Assembly: GCA_019414445.1 (NCBI GenBank)
Contig: DXMA01000003.1
Coordinates: 109,200-173,199, forward strand
Source: Collinsella sp.
GTDB lineage: Bacteria > Actinomycetota > Coriobacteriia > Coriobacteriales > Coriobacteriaceae
Reading direction: 5' to 3'
Length of the DNA: 64,000 nt
The position numbers and the translations under genes were made by a program. Shown one piece after another: positions 19,714-29,211 of the stretch. The notes below the pieces were generated by a model. It saw only the letters and a list, made by a program, of their open reading frames with translations. It was not told where the DNA came from and searched no databases. Positions within the stretch are counted from its first letter, which is position 1, and each line of letters starts with the position of its first letter.

Positions 19714-22700
19714 ATGAGATTGATTCACAACAGCCGCCTGCCGCAGTTTCGCACTCCGTTTGGCGCTGTGACCACTGGAACTTCCGTTGCACTCTCGGTG
19801 ATTTTGGAGGATGCCGATCCCAACCAGGCAACGCTTACGCTGCGCACCTGGGTCGATGAAATCGGTGAGTCTCTGTATCCCATGACGCACGAGGGCGACG
19901 GCATATTTACTGCAGAGTTTGAGTGCACCGAGCCCTGTCTTATCTGGTACAGCTTTATCTGCAATATCGAGGGCCAGCCCGAGGTCCGCTTGGGTGCACC
20001 GCAGGGTCGCACCGGTGGCGAGGGTGTGACCTACGACTACGCCGAGGTTCCGTCCTTCCAGATTACCGTCTACAAGCATCGCGAGAACCGTCCCACCTGG
20101 TACGAGCGCGGTATGGTCTACCAGATCTTCCCCGATCGCTATGCTCGCGACGAAAACTGGCGCGAGCGCACGCTGGCCGAAGTCGAAAAGCCACGCAACG
20201 GAATCCAGCGCCGCATGGTCGATGACTGGAACGAGCCGCCCGTGTACGAGCGTGCCGAGGACGGATCCATCAAGACCTGGGACTTTTACGGCGGCTCGCT
20301 CAAGGGTATCCAAAATGACCTGCCCCGCATCGCCGAGCTGGGCTTTACGGCCATCTACCTCAACCCCATCTTTGAGGCCGCGAGCAACCACCGCTACGAC
20401 ACGGCCGACTACACCAAGATCGACCCAATCCTGGGCACCGAGCAGGACTTTACCGAGTTGTGCCAAGCAGCCGAGAAGCTGGGCATCTCCATTATTCTGG
20501 ACGGCGTCTTTAACCATACGGGTGACGACTCCATCTATTTCAACCGCTACGGCAACTACCCCGGCGTGGGCGCGTGGCAGAGCGAGGACTCGCCGTGGCG
20601 CGATGCGTTTTATTTCCACGAGGACGGCTCGTACGACTGCTGGTGGGGCGTGGGCAACATGCCCGCCATCAATGAGAGCTCCGAACTGGTACGCGAGCGG
20701 CTCCTGGGCAAGGACGGCGTGATCCGTAAATGGCTACGTGCCGGCGCTCATGGCTGGCGCCTGGACGTCGCTGACGAGCTTTCCGACGACTTCCTGGCCG
20801 AGATCAAGAAGGCCGTACTTGCCGAAAAGCCCGATGCGCTGTTGCTCGGCGAGGTCTGGGAAGATGCCTCCAACAAGATCAGCTACGGCCATCTGCGTCG
20901 CTACCTACAGGGCTCCGAGTTGGACTCTGCTATGGATTACCCCTTCCGCGACATGGTCATCGGCTTTTTGATGGGCTACAAGAACGCCTACCAGGCAGCC
21001 GAGGATATCGAAACCCTGCGCGAGAACTATCCCCGTGAGGCCCTGTCCTGCGCACTTAATCTGCTTTCGAGCCACGACCGTCCGCGCATTATCTCGGTGC
21101 TCGGCGGCGGCCCCGACGAGTCGCAGCTGCCCGAGTGCGAGCGCAGCAAATGGCGCCTGGACGAGAACTCGATGGGCCTAGCCAAGAGCCGTTTTTGGCT
21201 CGCCACGCTCATGCAGATGACCTTCCCCGGCGTGCCTTCGATCTACTACGGCGACGAATACGGCCTGGAGGGTCTAACCGATCCGGGCAACCGCCGCACC
21301 CTGCCGACCAAGGACCAACTGCACGACTTCGACACGCTGGCTATTGTCAAAAACGCCTCCGCCGTACGCCGCGCACTGCCGTTTATGATCGACGGCGAGA
21401 TCAAGGCCTTCGCGCTCAACGACGAGGTGCTGGCATACAACCGCACGGGCAAGGATGGCGAGTCCGCGACGGTTATCATCAACCGCAGCCTGCGCAATTC
21501 GCATCGCGTGACCATTCCAGCGCTCGGCGAATGCGCGAGCGATGTGATTAGCGGTCACGAGTGCGAGATCCACAACGGTACGGTCACGCTCGATCTGTAT
21601 CCGCTGGGCTCGTCGATTATCTATCACCATGCAGAGCAGCGCCTGCAGGAGCCGCTCGATCACGGCGCGGGTGTTGTGTGCCATATCACCTCGGTGCCCA
21701 CCGACGACGGCAAGCCCGGTACAATCGGCGCGCCCACGCGTCGCTTTATCGACCATCTGGCCGCCATGGGCATGCGCTACTGGCAGGTTCTCCCCGTCAA
21801 CCCCACGGACTTCTTCCGCTCCCCTTACGCCGGTCCTTCGGCCTTTGCAGGCAATATCGACCTACTGCCCGAGAGCCACGAGGAGCTTGCCGCCGACTTT
21901 GAGACTTGGAAGGCCCGCGGCGGCGAGGATGCCGATCCGCTGTACACCGCGTTTAAACATCGAAATGCCGATTGGCTCGAGAAATACTGCGTCTACATGG
22001 CCGTTAAGAAGTACTTTGAGGGCGAGTCGCGCCACGATTGGCCGGCAGATGTCGCGCGCTACAACGAGCATCTGATCGACGACAAGCGCTTCCACGACGA
22101 GGCCGAGCTTCAGGCGTACATGCAGTACCGCTTTGACCTGGCTTGGTGCGAGCTCATGAACTATGCACACAAGAAGGGCATCGAGGTCATCGGCGATATT
22201 CCTATGTACGTGTCCGACGATTCGGCAGATGCGTGGAGCGAACCCGAGAACTTCTGGCTGTCCGATACCGGCAAGGCAATCGAGATCTCCGGTGCGCCAC
22301 CCGACAACTTTGCACCCGAGGGTCAGGTGTGGGGCAACCCAACGTTCCGCTGGGACCACATGAAGCAGAACGGCTATAGCTGGTGGATGGATCGCCTGCG
22401 TCGCGCGTTCTCGCTCTACGACCGCGTGCGTCTGGATCACTTCCTGGGATTCCACAGCTACTTTAGCATTCCCGCCGGCAAGGCCTGCGCCGACGGCCGC
22501 TGGCTGGCGGGTCCGGGCAAGGACCTGTTCCAGACCGCCTATGACGAGCTGGGGCCGCTCAACTTTATCGCCGAGGACCTGGGCTATTTGACGCCCGGCG
22601 TTCGCGCCATGGCTTCGACTTGCGGCTTCCCCGGTATGGACGTACTGGAGTTTAGCGATTACGACGTTCGTTGCGGCGTGCACCCTACGCCCGGCAAGAT

Positions 22701-23010
22701 CCTGTACACATCGACGCATGACACGTCGACGCTCGCGGGTTGGTGCACGCGCTCCTTTGCGGGCGGCGACGAGCCGAGCGGTGTTGAGGTGGCAGCCAAG
22801 CTGATGAGCGACGCGCTGACAAGCGACGCTCCCCTGGTGATGATGCCGCTGCAGGACGTGCTGGGGCTTGGCGACGACACGCGCATGAACGTACCGGGCG
22901 TGGCCACGGGCAACTGGACCTGGCAGGCTGACGAGGCCGACGTTGCAGCCGCTGAGGGCAAAACCGCACAGCTCCTGCGCAACACGCATGGATTCTGGGG
23001 CGAAGCGTGA
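19714..23010 (+). CDS. Bifunctional GH13 alpha-glucan hydrolase / 4-alpha-glucanotransferase fusion
   Basis: 1098 residues joining two enzymes usually encoded separately. Residues 1-110 form an N-terminal beta domain. About 120-640 is a GH13 barrel of the neopullulanase/maltodextrin-glucosidase kind (MVYQIFPDRYA, AIYLNPIFEA, WRLDVADELSDDF near 350, LLLGEVWEDA near 380, LSSHDRPRI near 454). About 655-1098 is a GH77 MalQ enzyme (YWQVLPVNPTDFF, VRLDHFLGFHSYF with Asp908, FIAEDLGYL with Glu954, YTSTHDTSTLAGW with Asp1003). Both active sites appear complete. It likely debranches or trims maltodextrins and recycles short chains for GlgP. There is no signal peptide, so it is cytosolic. Confidence 0.93.
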   Translation: MRLIHNSRLPQFRTPFGAVTTGTSVALSVILEDADPNQATLTLRTWVDEIGESLYPMTHEGDGIFTAEFECTEPCLIWYSFICNIEGQPEVRLGAPQGRTGGEGVTYDYAEVPSFQITVYKHRENRPTWYERGMVYQIFPDRYARDENWRERTLAEVEKPRNGIQRRMVDDWNEPPVYERAEDGSIKTWDFYGGSLKGIQNDLPRIAELGFTAIYLNPIFEAASNHRYDTADYTKIDPILGTEQDFTELCQAAEKLGISIILDGVFNHTGDDSIYFNRYGNYPGVGAWQSEDSPWRDAFYFHEDGSYDCWWGVGNMPAINESSELVRERLLGKDGVIRKWLRAGAHGWRLDVADELSDDFLAEIKKAVLAEKPDALLLGEVWEDASNKISYGHLRRYLQGSELDSAMDYPFRDMVIGFLMGYKNAYQAAEDIETLRENYPREALSCALNLLSSHDRPRIISVLGGGPDESQLPECERSKWRLDENSMGLAKSRFWLATLMQMTFPGVPSIYYGDEYGLEGLTDPGNRRTLPTKDQLHDFDTLAIVKNASAVRRALPFMIDGEIKAFALNDEVLAYNRTGKDGESATVIINRSLRNSHRVTIPALGECASDVISGHECEIHNGTVTLDLYPLGSSIIYHHAEQRLQEPLDHGAGVVCHITSVPTDDGKPGTIGAPTRRFIDHLAAMGMRYWQVLPVNPTDFFRSPYAGPSAFAGNIDLLPESHEELAADFETWKARGGEDADPLYTAFKHRNADWLEKYCVYMAVKKYFEGESRHDWPADVARYNEHLIDDKRFHDEAELQAYMQYRFDLAWCELMNYAHKKGIEVIGDIPMYVSDDSADAWSEPENFWLSDTGKAIEISGAPPDNFAPEGQVWGNPTFRWDHMKQNGYSWWMDRLRRAFSLYDRVRLDHFLGFHSYFSIPAGKACADGRWLAGPGKDLFQTAYDELGPLNFIAEDLGYLTPGVRAMASTCGFPGMDVLEFSDYDVRCGVHPTPGKILYTSTHDTSTLAGWCTRSFAGGDEPSGVEVAAKLMSDALTSDAPLVMMPLQDVLGLGDDTRMNVPGVATGNWTWQADEADVAAAEGKTAQLLRNTHGFWGEA

Positions 23011-23098
23011 TAAAACGCCCGATATAGGGTACAGTTACAGACGTTTGAATTTATGCGGGCAGAGTGATCTGCCCGCTTTGTGCTGAAAAGGAAGTATT

Positions 23099-23335
23099 AT
23101 GGCGCGCTACGATTACAAGTGCTCGAGCTGCGGCAACGTGTTTGAGGTTGAGCATCCCATGTCCGAGAGTCCCGAGGTCGTGTGCCCCAGCTGCGGCGCT
23201 CCGGCATCCAAGACGTTCTCGGCCAGCGGCATCAAGTTCGACGGCAGCGGTTTCTACAACACCGACCAGCGCAGCGGCGGCTCCAGCACCAGCGCCACCA
23301 GCGGCTGCTGCGCCAACTGCCCGCACAGCCACTAG
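23099..23335 (+). CDS. FmdB-family zinc-ribbon protein
   Basis: 78 residues with the family start MARYDYKCSSCGNVFEVEH and a four-cysteine zinc ribbon (CSSCG, then CPSCGAPASKTFS). It ends with a second metal-ligand-rich cluster, GCCANCPHSH. Such proteins are small putative regulators; the exact role is not established. An AAAGGAAG ribosome site precedes the ATG, and a strong terminator follows. Confidence 0.85.
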   Translation: MARYDYKCSSCGNVFEVEHPMSESPEVVCPSCGAPASKTFSASGIKFDGSGFYNTDQRSGGSSTSATSGCCANCPHSH

Positions 23336-23340
23336 AAACC

Positions 23341-23377
23341 AATCAGCCCCGCGCCAACACCAATCGCGGGGCTGATT
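23341..23377 (+). terminator. Intrinsic terminator after the zinc-ribbon gene
   Basis: AATCAGCCCCGCG (23341-23353) pairs perfectly with CGCGGGGCTGATT (23365-23377), followed by CTTT. It may work in both directions, since rsmB converges on it. Confidence 0.8.
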
Positions 23378-23402
23378 CTTTAGCTGCCCAGGTTTCCTTA
23401 TG

Positions 23403-23469
23403 AGTTGCGGTGAAATAAGGACTGTTTGGCGGGCAGAAGCTGCTATTCAATCCCTTTTTCACCGCAACT
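23403..23469. repeat. 67-bp palindromic repeat, copy 1
   Basis: Arms AGTTGCGGTGAA (23403-23414) and TTCACCGCAACT (23458-23469) bound an element of exactly 67 bases. A second copy at 39597-39663 has the same length and the same arms, and the first 22 bases differ at only two positions. The interiors differ. It lies between convergent genes (zinc ribbon and rsmB). Confidence 0.7.
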
Positions 23470-23475
23470 TAGTCG

Positions 23476-24876
23476 TTACTTGTGGACCAGGCGGGCGCAG
23501 AAGTGGCCGTCGTAGGAGTCGGCGTTTACCGGCACGCTTTGGAAGAGGCCTCGATCGTTCTGGCGTACGGATACGAGCTTCTTGGCCTGATCGAACTCGG
23601 GGAGTTGCAGAATCTGCGCCTCGGAGAGCGGCTCCAGGCTAAAACCGGTGCCCTCGGGAGAGTTCAGGAAAGCGTCCACCACCTGCATGTTCTCCTCGTC
23701 AAAGACCGAGCAGGTGGCATAGATGAGCTCGCAGCCGGCAGCCACGCGCGCAGCAGCCTCTTTGAGCATCGTCAGCTGCAGCTTGGGAAGCTCAACCGTC
23801 ACATCCTTTTCGGTCAGGCGCCACGGGATCTCTGGATGACGACGCATGGTTCCGGTGCCAGAACACGGCGCATCGATAAAGACTGTGTCGAACTTAACCG
23901 GCTCGCCAAGCATGGCATCAAACGACGTCAGTACTTCATCAAGCTCGCAGGCATCACCCGAAACCGTACGAACGCCCTGAATACCGGCCTTATGCAGGCG
24001 AGCGAGATTCAGATCGCACTTGCGATCATGCAAATCGAGCGCCGTATGCTGACGCTCATAGCCCGCACGCTTGGCCTGGCACATCATCACATAGGTCTTG
24101 GTGCCACGACCGGCACCAATCTCAAGGCAGCTTCCAGGGCGCGTGGCAGCTGTGGCGATGAGCTGGGCGTTAAGATCCGAGGCCACGGCAGCAGCGCGCT
24201 CAAATACGCCCGACGAAACGGTAACCTGGGCATCAACCGGGGCATGACAGCCCGGGAAGACAGGCGCGACGAGCTGCGAGATATACGGATCGGGATTAGT
24301 CGCAAAGGCGTTCTCATGCAGAGCCAGCGGCGCGGGGGCCAGATTGCCGGCAAAGTTAAGCGCACCCTCTGGCGTGTCAAACGATGCCATAATGCGAGCG
24401 CACAGCCATCGCGGCAAGCCCATCAGGCGAGACAGGCGAACCAAGCGTCGCTCAGACTCATCCACATCGGACGCAGTAGCAAAGTCCACAACATTGTCCG
24501 CAACCTTATGCAATACAGCATTGGCTAAGCCAGCGGCGGACTTAGCACCACTGCGAACGAGCTCAACTCCCTGACTTACGGCAACGCGGCCCGGCGTATG
24601 CAGATAGAGCATCTCGAAGGCCGAGATACGAAGCGCCATGCGAACACGCGGCGCAACCTTTTTGGGCTTATCGAGAAACTGATCGAGCAACTCGTCCAAA
24701 ATACCCTGCGTGGCGGCAACACCGAGTGCCAGGCGAGCGGCAAACGCAGAATCGCGCTGGTCAATGGCCTTGGCCGATGCGCGAGAGGACAGCACGTCGC
24801 GCGCATACATGCCGCGGCGATCGGCCTCCATCAGCACATCGAGCGCAAGCTTGCGCGCGGGAGACAGCTTGCTCAT
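23476..24876 (-). CDS. rsmB: 16S rRNA (cytosine(967)-C(5))-methyltransferase
   Basis: 466 residues. The N-terminal NusB-like helical domain (ARKLALDVLMEADRRGMYAR) precedes a SAM-dependent RNA methyltransferase domain with GSCLEIGAGRGTKTY, VFIDAPCSGTGTMRRHP and IYATCSVFDEENMQV. The cysteines in PCSGT and TCSV are the release and catalytic residues of m5C methylases. The ATG at 24876 overlaps the stop of fmt (ATGA), so the two are coupled. The fmt-rsmB pairing is common in bacteria. Confidence 0.93.
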   Translation of the reverse strand: MSKLSPARKLALDVLMEADRRGMYARDVLSSRASAKAIDQRDSAFAARLALGVAATQGILDELLDQFLDKPKKVAPRVRMALRISAFEMLYLHTPGRVAVSQGVELVRSGAKSAAGLANAVLHKVADNVVDFATASDVDESERRLVRLSRLMGLPRWLCARIMASFDTPEGALNFAGNLAPAPLALHENAFATNPDPYISQLVAPVFPGCHAPVDAQVTVSSGVFERAAAVASDLNAQLIATAATRPGSCLEIGAGRGTKTYVMMCQAKRAGYERQHTALDLHDRKCDLNLARLHKAGIQGVRTVSGDACELDEVLTSFDAMLGEPVKFDTVFIDAPCSGTGTMRRHPEIPWRLTEKDVTVELPKLQLTMLKEAAARVAAGCELIYATCSVFDEENMQVVDAFLNSPEGTGFSLEPLSEAQILQLPEFDQAKKLVSVRQNDRGLFQSVPVNADSYDGHFCARLVHK

Positions 24877-25793
24877 GACAAAACACCCCAGATAAGATCG
24901 GCACCCTGCAGGCCAGCAGCCCAAGCAGAAGCAGTCATAGCACGCTTGCCATCAGGCTTAACCTCGAGCAGTTCAGCCGAGCCATCAGAAAGGCCCAGGT
25001 AAACACGCTTGGCCTTAACGAGAACCTGACCCTCGCCGAGCGACACATCAGCCGCCGCAGCATCGAGCACGCGCACGGTCTTGCCGGCAATCACGCAACG
25101 AGCAGGCGCGGTATCGGACGAAGCCAGCACATGACGCACGCAATCAAGCGCCGCCATCTGCGGATCCAAGCGCATCTCCTGCTTGGAAATCTTGGCAGCA
25201 TGGGTGACGAGCGCCTCATCCTGTTCAGTCCACACGGCGGTGCCATCGGCAAGAGAAGGAAGCGTATCAGCCAGCAGTTTGCCGCCAAGCTCACCAAGCT
25301 CCATGGTCAGCGCCTCAGCATGCTTACCGGAAACCAACGTGGAAGCCTGAGCACAATAAGCACCAGTATCCACGCCGTGCCCAATGCGCATGATAGAAAC
25401 GCCAGCAACCTCATCACCAGCGAGAATCGCACGCTGAATAGGAGCAGCCCCACGCCAACGAGGCAGCAGCGAAGCATGAACATTCACAATACCAAGCGGC
25501 GCCATATGCAGCACCTCATCGGGCAAAATGCAACCATAGGCAGCCACACAGAAAATATCAGCCTGGGCAGCCTGGAGCACCTCAACAACCTCAGGCGTCA
25601 TACGATTAGCCTCAACAACCGGCAACCCCAGCTCAAGCGCCTTGGCCTTAATAGGAGACGGCTCCAACTTTTTACCACGCCCGCGAACAGCATCAGGACG
25701 AGTAACAACAAGCGCAATCTCATTCCCAGCCTCAACAAGCGAAGTCAAAGAAGGCACAGCAAAATCAGGCGTACCCATAAACACAATACGCAT
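24873..25793 (-). CDS. fmt: Methionyl-tRNA formyltransferase
   Basis: 306 residues, full length. It formylates initiator Met-tRNA with 10-formyl-tetrahydrofolate. It shows the N-terminal MRIVFMGTPDFAVPSLTSL, the folate-site region VNVHASLLPRWRGAAPIQRA with the catalytic Asn/His, and the C-terminal OB-like domain. GGGGAGA lies 12 to 6 bases before the ATG. The def gene, which removes the formyl group later, lies just upstream across an intergenic palindrome. Confidence 0.96.
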   Translation of the reverse strand: MRIVFMGTPDFAVPSLTSLVEAGNEIALVVTRPDAVRGRGKKLEPSPIKAKALELGLPVVEANRMTPEVVEVLQAAQADIFCVAAYGCILPDEVLHMAPLGIVNVHASLLPRWRGAAPIQRAILAGDEVAGVSIMRIGHGVDTGAYCAQASTLVSGKHAEALTMELGELGGKLLADTLPSLADGTAVWTEQDEALVTHAAKISKQEMRLDPQMAALDCVRHVLASSDTAPARCVIAGKTVRVLDAAAADVSLGEGQVLVKAKRVYLGLSDGSAELLEVKPDGKRAMTASAWAAGLQGADLIWGVLS

Positions 25794-26010
25794 AAAGATC
25801 GTCTCCCCTCAACCAAAGCCGAGACGGCTACAAAGAACAGCGGAAAGCAAGGTTCCCAGGCCATCCGCAATAACAATTCAACAAGAACAAATATACCCAA
25901 AACCAAAGAAAGAGCCGCAATAAAAGCAGCTCTTCCAACAAAGCACCTATCAGCGAAGACGCCCATCCCTGGCCCGACGGCACCTGGGCGAGACAAGCAG
26001 CGTCAACGTA

Positions 26011-26106
26011 GTCCCCGGGGCGCCCGCCTATATCGTCCCGCGCGCAGTTTCGCAGCGCAGCGAGAATGTTTGAGCACGGGATGATATAGGCGGGCGCCCC
26101 GGGGAC
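26011..26106. repeat. 96-bp palindromic intergenic element
   Basis: Arms of 30 bases (26011-26040 and 26077-26106) are complementary with a single G-U-type mismatch and begin GTCCCCGGGGCGCCCGCC. The 36-base loop is itself rich in short GCGCAG repeats. It fills the space between def and fmt, and its G+C-rich arms differ from the A-rich flanking sequence. It looks like a REP-like mobile palindrome rather than a terminator, since no T tract follows. Confidence 0.65.
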
Positions 26107-26114
26107 GGACAAAC

Positions 26115-26651
26115 CTACTCAGTCTCGCCCGGTCGAGCGCCGCGGGCCAGGGCGTCCTGGTACTCCTTGACGGCCTTGATCCTCTGCATAGGCTTAAGGC
26201 GCTCGAACATGGTGTTGCCGTGCAGGTGATCGATCTCGTGCTGCAGGCACACGCAGAACAGGTCGCCCGTAGCCTCGTAGCGAATCAGGTTTGCGTCCAA
26301 GTCGTACGCCTCGACGACGACATGGTCGGGACGCTCGATCTCGCAGCTAATGCCAGGGATGGACAGGCAGCCCTCGCTAAACGGCACCAGATGGTCGCTC
26401 TGCTCCACGATCACGGGGTTGATGAGCACGTACGGGTCATAGTCGTTCTTGTCGGTGTAGTCGCAGTCGATGGTGACGAGCTGGATGAGCTCGCCGATCT
26501 GCGGGGCAGCAAGGCCGCAACCGCCGTTCTCGAACATCATCTTCTTCATCTTCTCGGCAAGCGCCTCGATCGCTGGGGTGATCTCCTCGATGACGGCGCA
26601 CTCCTGACGCAGGCGCGGGTCGGGCGACAGTACGATTCCGTTGGCTTCCAT
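26115..26651 (-). CDS. def: Peptide deformylase
   Basis: 178 residues. It removes N-formyl groups from nascent proteins with an Fe2+ or Zn2+ centre. All three motifs are present: GCGLAAPQIG, EGCLSIPGI (metal Cys) and LQHEIDHLHG (metal His pair and catalytic Glu). Two ATG codons are possible; the one at 26651 keeps a six-base spacing from AAAGG, whereas the one at 26657 abuts it. It lies 19 bases downstream of priA. Confidence 0.96.
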   Translation of the reverse strand: MEANGIVLSPDPRLRQECAVIEEITPAIEALAEKMKKMMFENGGCGLAAPQIGELIQLVTIDCDYTDKNDYDPYVLINPVIVEQSDHLVPFSEGCLSIPGISCEIERPDHVVVEAYDLDANLIRYEATGDLFCVCLQHEIDHLHGNTMFERLKPMQRIKAVKEYQDALARGARPGETE

Positions 26652-26669
26652 GGCCATCCTTTCGGGTTG

Positions 26670-29123
26670 TTACATCAAATCATAGGCGTCGACGTCAACG
26701 CTCACGCTCACGCCGCGCACAGAGCCCACCTCTTTGAGGCAGGCGTCGATATCATCAGAGACATGGTACCCCACGGGCGACTTCACAAGCAGATGGAAGC
26801 GGTAACGGTCCTTGGCTCTCTCGATTACACACGAAGCCGGGCCCAGCACCTGCGGCATGGCACTCCCCGCCCTCAAAAAGTCGGGCGCGGCGGCATGCCA
26901 GCGGCGCTTAAGAAGCTTTGCAATGCGCCCAATGTAGTCCTGCGCGTCATCCGCGTTCGTCGACCACACCAAAATGTTGACCAGGCGCACAAAGGGCGGA
27001 TACAGCGCGTCGCGCCGCTGGTCAAGGTCGTAGTCGGTAAAGATAGAACGGTCGTGCTCGGCGACGGCGCGAATGACCGGATCCTCGGGCAGATAGGTCT
27101 GGATGATGACCTCGCCGGGACGATCGCCGCGGCCGGCGCGGCCCGCCACCTGCTCCAGCAGATCGTAGGCGCGCTCCCCTGCGCGGAAGTCCGGCAGCTT
27201 GAGGGCGAAGTCGGCATTGACCACGCCCACGAGCGTGACCTCGGGAAAGTCGAGACCCTTGGCGATCATTTGGGTGCCCAGCAACACGGCGCAATCGGCC
27301 GCATCGAACTGCTCGAGCAGCTTTTTGTGCGCATCCTTGCCGCGCGTGGAATCGGCATCCATGCGGATGATGGCGACGTCCTCGGGCAGCATCTGGTGCA
27401 GTGCGTCCTCGATCTGCTGCGTGCCCAGCCCCATTTTTGCCAGGTAACGACTGCCACATTTGGGGCAACGACTCGTGGGCGCGGGATACGGCTGCACGCG
27501 CCAGGAGGATCCGCATGTGTGACATTGCAGCGTGTGCGTGCGCTCGTGATACGTAAGCGCGGTGGAGCAGTGGTTGCAGGTGGGAACGCAGCCGCACTCG
27601 CGACACATCAGGAACGGCGCAAAGCCACGGCGGTTATGCAGCAGCACGGCCTTCTCGCGGCGCTCGACCACACGCTCCAAGCCCTCCATCAAGGGTTTTG
27701 AGAACATGGAGCGGCTGCCGTGAGAAAACGCACGGCGCAGGTCGGCAATGCGGACCGTGGGAAGCACGGCGTGTCCCGGGCGCTCGGGCATCTCGACACG
27801 CGTCCAAGTGGCACCGTTATACGTGCCACGACGGCAGCGGTCGAGGGCCTCGGCAGAAGGCGTGGCAGAGCCCAACACGAGCGGGCAGCGATAGCGCCGC
27901 GCCATCTCGGCCGCCACCTCGCGCGCGTGGTAGCGCGGACTGGAGCCCTGCTTGTAACTTGTCTCGTGTTCCTCGTCGATGATGATGAGGCCCAAGTCGC
28001 TGAGCGGGCAAAAGAGAGCCGAGCGGGCGCCGACCACCACGCGGGCCGCACCGCTGGCGACCATATCCCACTGGTCCAGACGCTCGCCAGCCGAAAGACG
28101 CGAGTGGAAAACCGCGACCGTCTCGCCAAAGCGCGAGCGAAAGCGGCCGACGGTCTGGGCCGTCAGTGAGATCTCGGGCACCAGCACGCAGGCAGAGCGA
28201 CCGGCTGCGAGCACGCGCTCGATGGCGGAGAGGTAGACCTCGGTTTTGCCTGAGCCGGTGACGCCGTCTACCAGCACCACGTCGCCATGAGCGTCCAGAC
28301 GGGCACGCTCGATCTGAGCAAGTGCTTGCTGCTGGCCACTGGTAAGGGAGACCGGCGCTTTGCCGCTTGCCGAGGAGAGCGTGGTCTGTTCATTGCAGCC
28401 ACGCCACGCACGGCGCTCCTCCACCACCACGACGCCGCGTTTTTCGAGCGCCTTGATGGTAGCCGACATGCTGTTATAGAGCAGGTTGAGGTCACGCGTC
28501 GTGACCGGGCCGCACCGCAGCGCCTCGATGAGCTGGCGCTGGCGGACCGCGGTCTTGGGCGGCGTATAGTCAAAGCCCTCGGGCGTGAGCATGACCCAGC
28601 GGTTTTGGATAGGCTTGACGGCGGGACGTTCAACCGTCCACACGCCGTCGTCGCCCTTGACCACGCGCGGGCTTCCACCCGGGGGCAAAAACAGGCGCAG
28701 GCACTCGGAAAGCGTTGCGACGTACTCGCGGCTCATCCAGCGTGCGATACGGGCGGCCTCTGCGGTAAAGAGCGGCTTGCTGAGGATAGCCTCGATAGGC
28801 TTGATACGCGCGGGATCGAGAGCGTCGTAACCTTGCAGGTCGGCCAGCTCGGGCGCGATGTCGACGATGTAGCCCGCGGCCGCACGGTTGCCAAAATGAA
28901 CTAGGACGGTGGAGCCGATCTGACCATCGTTGGCGAGTGACTGCGGAATGCCGTAAGCAAACGGCTCGGACAGTGCACGCGTCGGGATGTCGAGGACTAC
29001 GCTCGCATAGGCGGCGACGGGTTCGGGTGCGGGCTCGGGCTGCGCCGGGGCGGCGGCAGGAGCCGCGGACTTCGGAGCTTCCTCCGGTTCTGGCGAACCA
29101 AACAGCGAAAGTTGCTCGGCCAT
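26670..29123 (-). CDS. priA: Primosomal protein N' (replication restart helicase)
   Basis: 817 residues. An N-terminal DNA-binding domain (YASVVLDIPTRAL onward) precedes an SF2 helicase core: Walker A DGVTGSGKTEVYLSAI, Walker B IIIDEEHETSYKQ, GSATPSAEAL. The zinc-binding insert CRECGCVPTCNHC with CHTCGSSW and CPKCGS follows, then the late motifs GTQMIAKGLDFPEV and QVAGRAGRG. It reloads DnaB at stalled forks. The first ~35 residues form an Ala/Pro/Glu-rich extension. A GGAGGT ribosome site precedes the ATG. Confidence 0.96.
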   Translation of the reverse strand: MAEQLSLFGSPEPEEAPKSAAPAAAPAQPEPAPEPVAAYASVVLDIPTRALSEPFAYGIPQSLANDGQIGSTVLVHFGNRAAAGYIVDIAPELADLQGYDALDPARIKPIEAILSKPLFTAEAARIARWMSREYVATLSECLRLFLPPGGSPRVVKGDDGVWTVERPAVKPIQNRWVMLTPEGFDYTPPKTAVRQRQLIEALRCGPVTTRDLNLLYNSMSATIKALEKRGVVVVEERRAWRGCNEQTTLSSASGKAPVSLTSGQQQALAQIERARLDAHGDVVLVDGVTGSGKTEVYLSAIERVLAAGRSACVLVPEISLTAQTVGRFRSRFGETVAVFHSRLSAGERLDQWDMVASGAARVVVGARSALFCPLSDLGLIIIDEEHETSYKQGSSPRYHAREVAAEMARRYRCPLVLGSATPSAEALDRCRRGTYNGATWTRVEMPERPGHAVLPTVRIADLRRAFSHGSRSMFSKPLMEGLERVVERREKAVLLHNRRGFAPFLMCRECGCVPTCNHCSTALTYHERTHTLQCHTCGSSWRVQPYPAPTSRCPKCGSRYLAKMGLGTQQIEDALHQMLPEDVAIIRMDADSTRGKDAHKKLLEQFDAADCAVLLGTQMIAKGLDFPEVTLVGVVNADFALKLPDFRAGERAYDLLEQVAGRAGRGDRPGEVIIQTYLPEDPVIRAVAEHDRSIFTDYDLDQRRDALYPPFVRLVNILVWSTNADDAQDYIGRIAKLLKRRWHAAAPDFLRAGSAMPQVLGPASCVIERAKDRYRFHLLVKSPVGYHVSDDIDACLKEVGSVRGVSVSVDVDAYDLM

Positions 29124-29154
29124 GGCCCCAGCACCTCCTATCCCATACGTCTAC

Positions 29155-29190
29155 AGAAACAAGAGCCCCGCTCGGGTGAACGGGGCTCGG
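29155..29190 (-). terminator. Intrinsic terminator after gltX
   Basis: On the minus strand GAGCCCCG (29188-29181) pairs with CGGGGCTC (29170-29163), followed by TTGTTTC. It separates gltX from priA. Confidence 0.75.
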
Positions 29191-29211
29191 ATACAAACGT
29201 TTGCGCAGCGA

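Noticed and set aside
25131..26084. A 317-codon plus-strand frame over fmt and the intergenic palindrome
   Set aside because: It is antisense to fmt, has no initiation signal and encodes Arg/Asn/Thr-rich sequence without domains.
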